Position numbers and translations under genes: made by a program. Positions 12,654 to 12,977 of a stretch of DNA of 12,977 nucleotides are shown here, piece after piece (position 1 is the first letter of the stretch; each line of letters opens with the position of its first letter). Below the pieces are notes generated by a model. That model searched no databases. It saw nothing but the letters and a program-made list of their open reading frames with translations, and was not told where the DNA came from. The DNA is from a bacterium. GTDB taxonomy: Bacteria; Spirochaetota; Spirochaetia; JABEVK01. The stretch spans positions 1-12,977 of the forward strand of contig JAJXWL010000028.1 in NCBI GenBank assembly GCA_021781625.1. The letters run 5' to 3'.

Positions 12654-12977
12654 ATGAGACTGCTTCTCGTTTTGTTAGCCGGTCTTTCCTTTGCCTCTTG
12701 TACGGGGCCTAAGCCGGTGTACTTGCATCATGTGTTGGCCCTGAGTTCTGATGAAACCGACGATAGGCTGATAGAATTGTTTCACCATTGGCCTGCCCAC
12801 GGTAGTGATGATGACCTTGTTCGAGTTTGGAATTCCTGGTTGGGGAATCAAAAAACCCCGTTGATCTCAGACCGCACCGTTACCTTTGTGTATTATGACT
12901 TTACCCATCAAGCTGACGAAGTTGACCTCAAAGCCAACTTTCAAAAAGGCGAGCCGGAACAAATGATTCGTTTTCGT
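12654..12977 (+). CDS. Probable lipoprotein, N-terminal part (cut by window edge)
   Basis: The plus strand reads from the ATG at 12654 through 108 codons with no stop to the end of the window, so the C-terminus is missing. The first 16 residues, MRLLLVLLAGLSFASC, form a short signal with a relaxed lipobox and Cys16, fitting a spirochaete-type lipoprotein exported and acylated at that cysteine. A charged segment follows (SSDETDDR), and residues about 75-100 read SDRTVTFVYYDFTHQADEVDLKANF as written in part; this looks like the immunoglobulin-like N-terminal module before putative esterase domains, but without the C-terminal part the family is a guess. AGGAG at 12637-12641 is a ribosome site 12 nt upstream. 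The gene is divergent from ndk across an 80-bp gap; a TTGACA at 12618-12623 lacks a usable -10 box. Confidence 0.75.
   Translation, partial: MRLLLVLLAGLSFASCTGPKPVYLHHVLALSSDETDDRLIELFHHWPAHGSDDDLVRVWNSWLGNQKTPLISDRTVTFVYYDFTHQADEVDLKANFQKGEPEQMIRFR

Overview
The window most resembles a mid-G+C member of the Spirochaetota. This is an inference from gene content: a PEGA/TPR envelope protein directly behind rlmE, a secreted protein with a segment I associate with spirochaete proteins, a membrane class III adenylate cyclase beside a large single-pass coiled-coil protein, and a NusG-domain-II / Gx-family pair. No rRNA, tRNA, CRISPR array, transposase or phage gene was seen. The genes form short, tightly packed units (4-nt ATGA overlaps, gaps under 30 nt) that alternate in direction.

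Layout. (1) 1-2006, minus strand: a polyprenyl diphosphate synthase, a rhomboid protease coupled by an ATGA overlap, and the start of a secreted protein cut by the window edge. (2) 2057-4289, plus strand: rlmE (23S rRNA 2'-O-methyltransferase), a PEGA-TPR exported protein and a small exported/membrane protein, all overlapping. (3) 4290-4445: a convergent gap filled by five exact-period 22-bp tandem repeats, each with a small hairpin followed by a T-run. (4) 4446-6107, minus: a membrane adenylate cyclase with a periplasmic sensor domain, HAMP linker, cyclase domain and TPR-like tail. (5) 6192-9056, plus: a 680-aa membrane-anchored coiled-coil protein and a HAD hydrolase. (6) 9026-9883, minus: an inositol-monophosphatase-family enzyme whose 3' end overlaps the HAD gene by 31 bp. 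(7) 10059-12039, plus: a four-gene overlapping operon of a NusG-domain-II protein, a Gx-family membrane protein, an EcfT-like membrane protein and a flavodoxin. (8) 12076-12573, minus: a nucleoside diphosphate kinase of a longer, atypical subtype. (9) 12654-end, plus: the start of a probable lipoprotein.

How the genes may work together. The most coherent functional unit is 10059-12039. NusG-domain-II and Gx-family proteins are the two families I recall as EetA/EetB in Gram-positive flavin-based extracellular electron transfer loci. Here they are coupled to an EcfT-like membrane protein and a flavodoxin, which suggests a flavin- or quinone-linked membrane redox or transport module. Polyprenyl diphosphate synthase is the class of enzyme that supplies quinone or carrier-lipid side chains, but its gene lies about 8 kb away and a link is speculative. 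The cyclase and the divergent coiled-coil gene share an 84-bp control region.

Three of the few non-coding gaps carry short tandem arrays (22 bp x5, 17 bp x3, 21/23 bp x2) with unrelated sequences. At the ndk 3' end, and in degenerate form at the cyclase 3' end, the repeated sequence includes the last codons of the gene. The 22-bp and 17-bp arrays are the clearest structures in the window not explained by genes.
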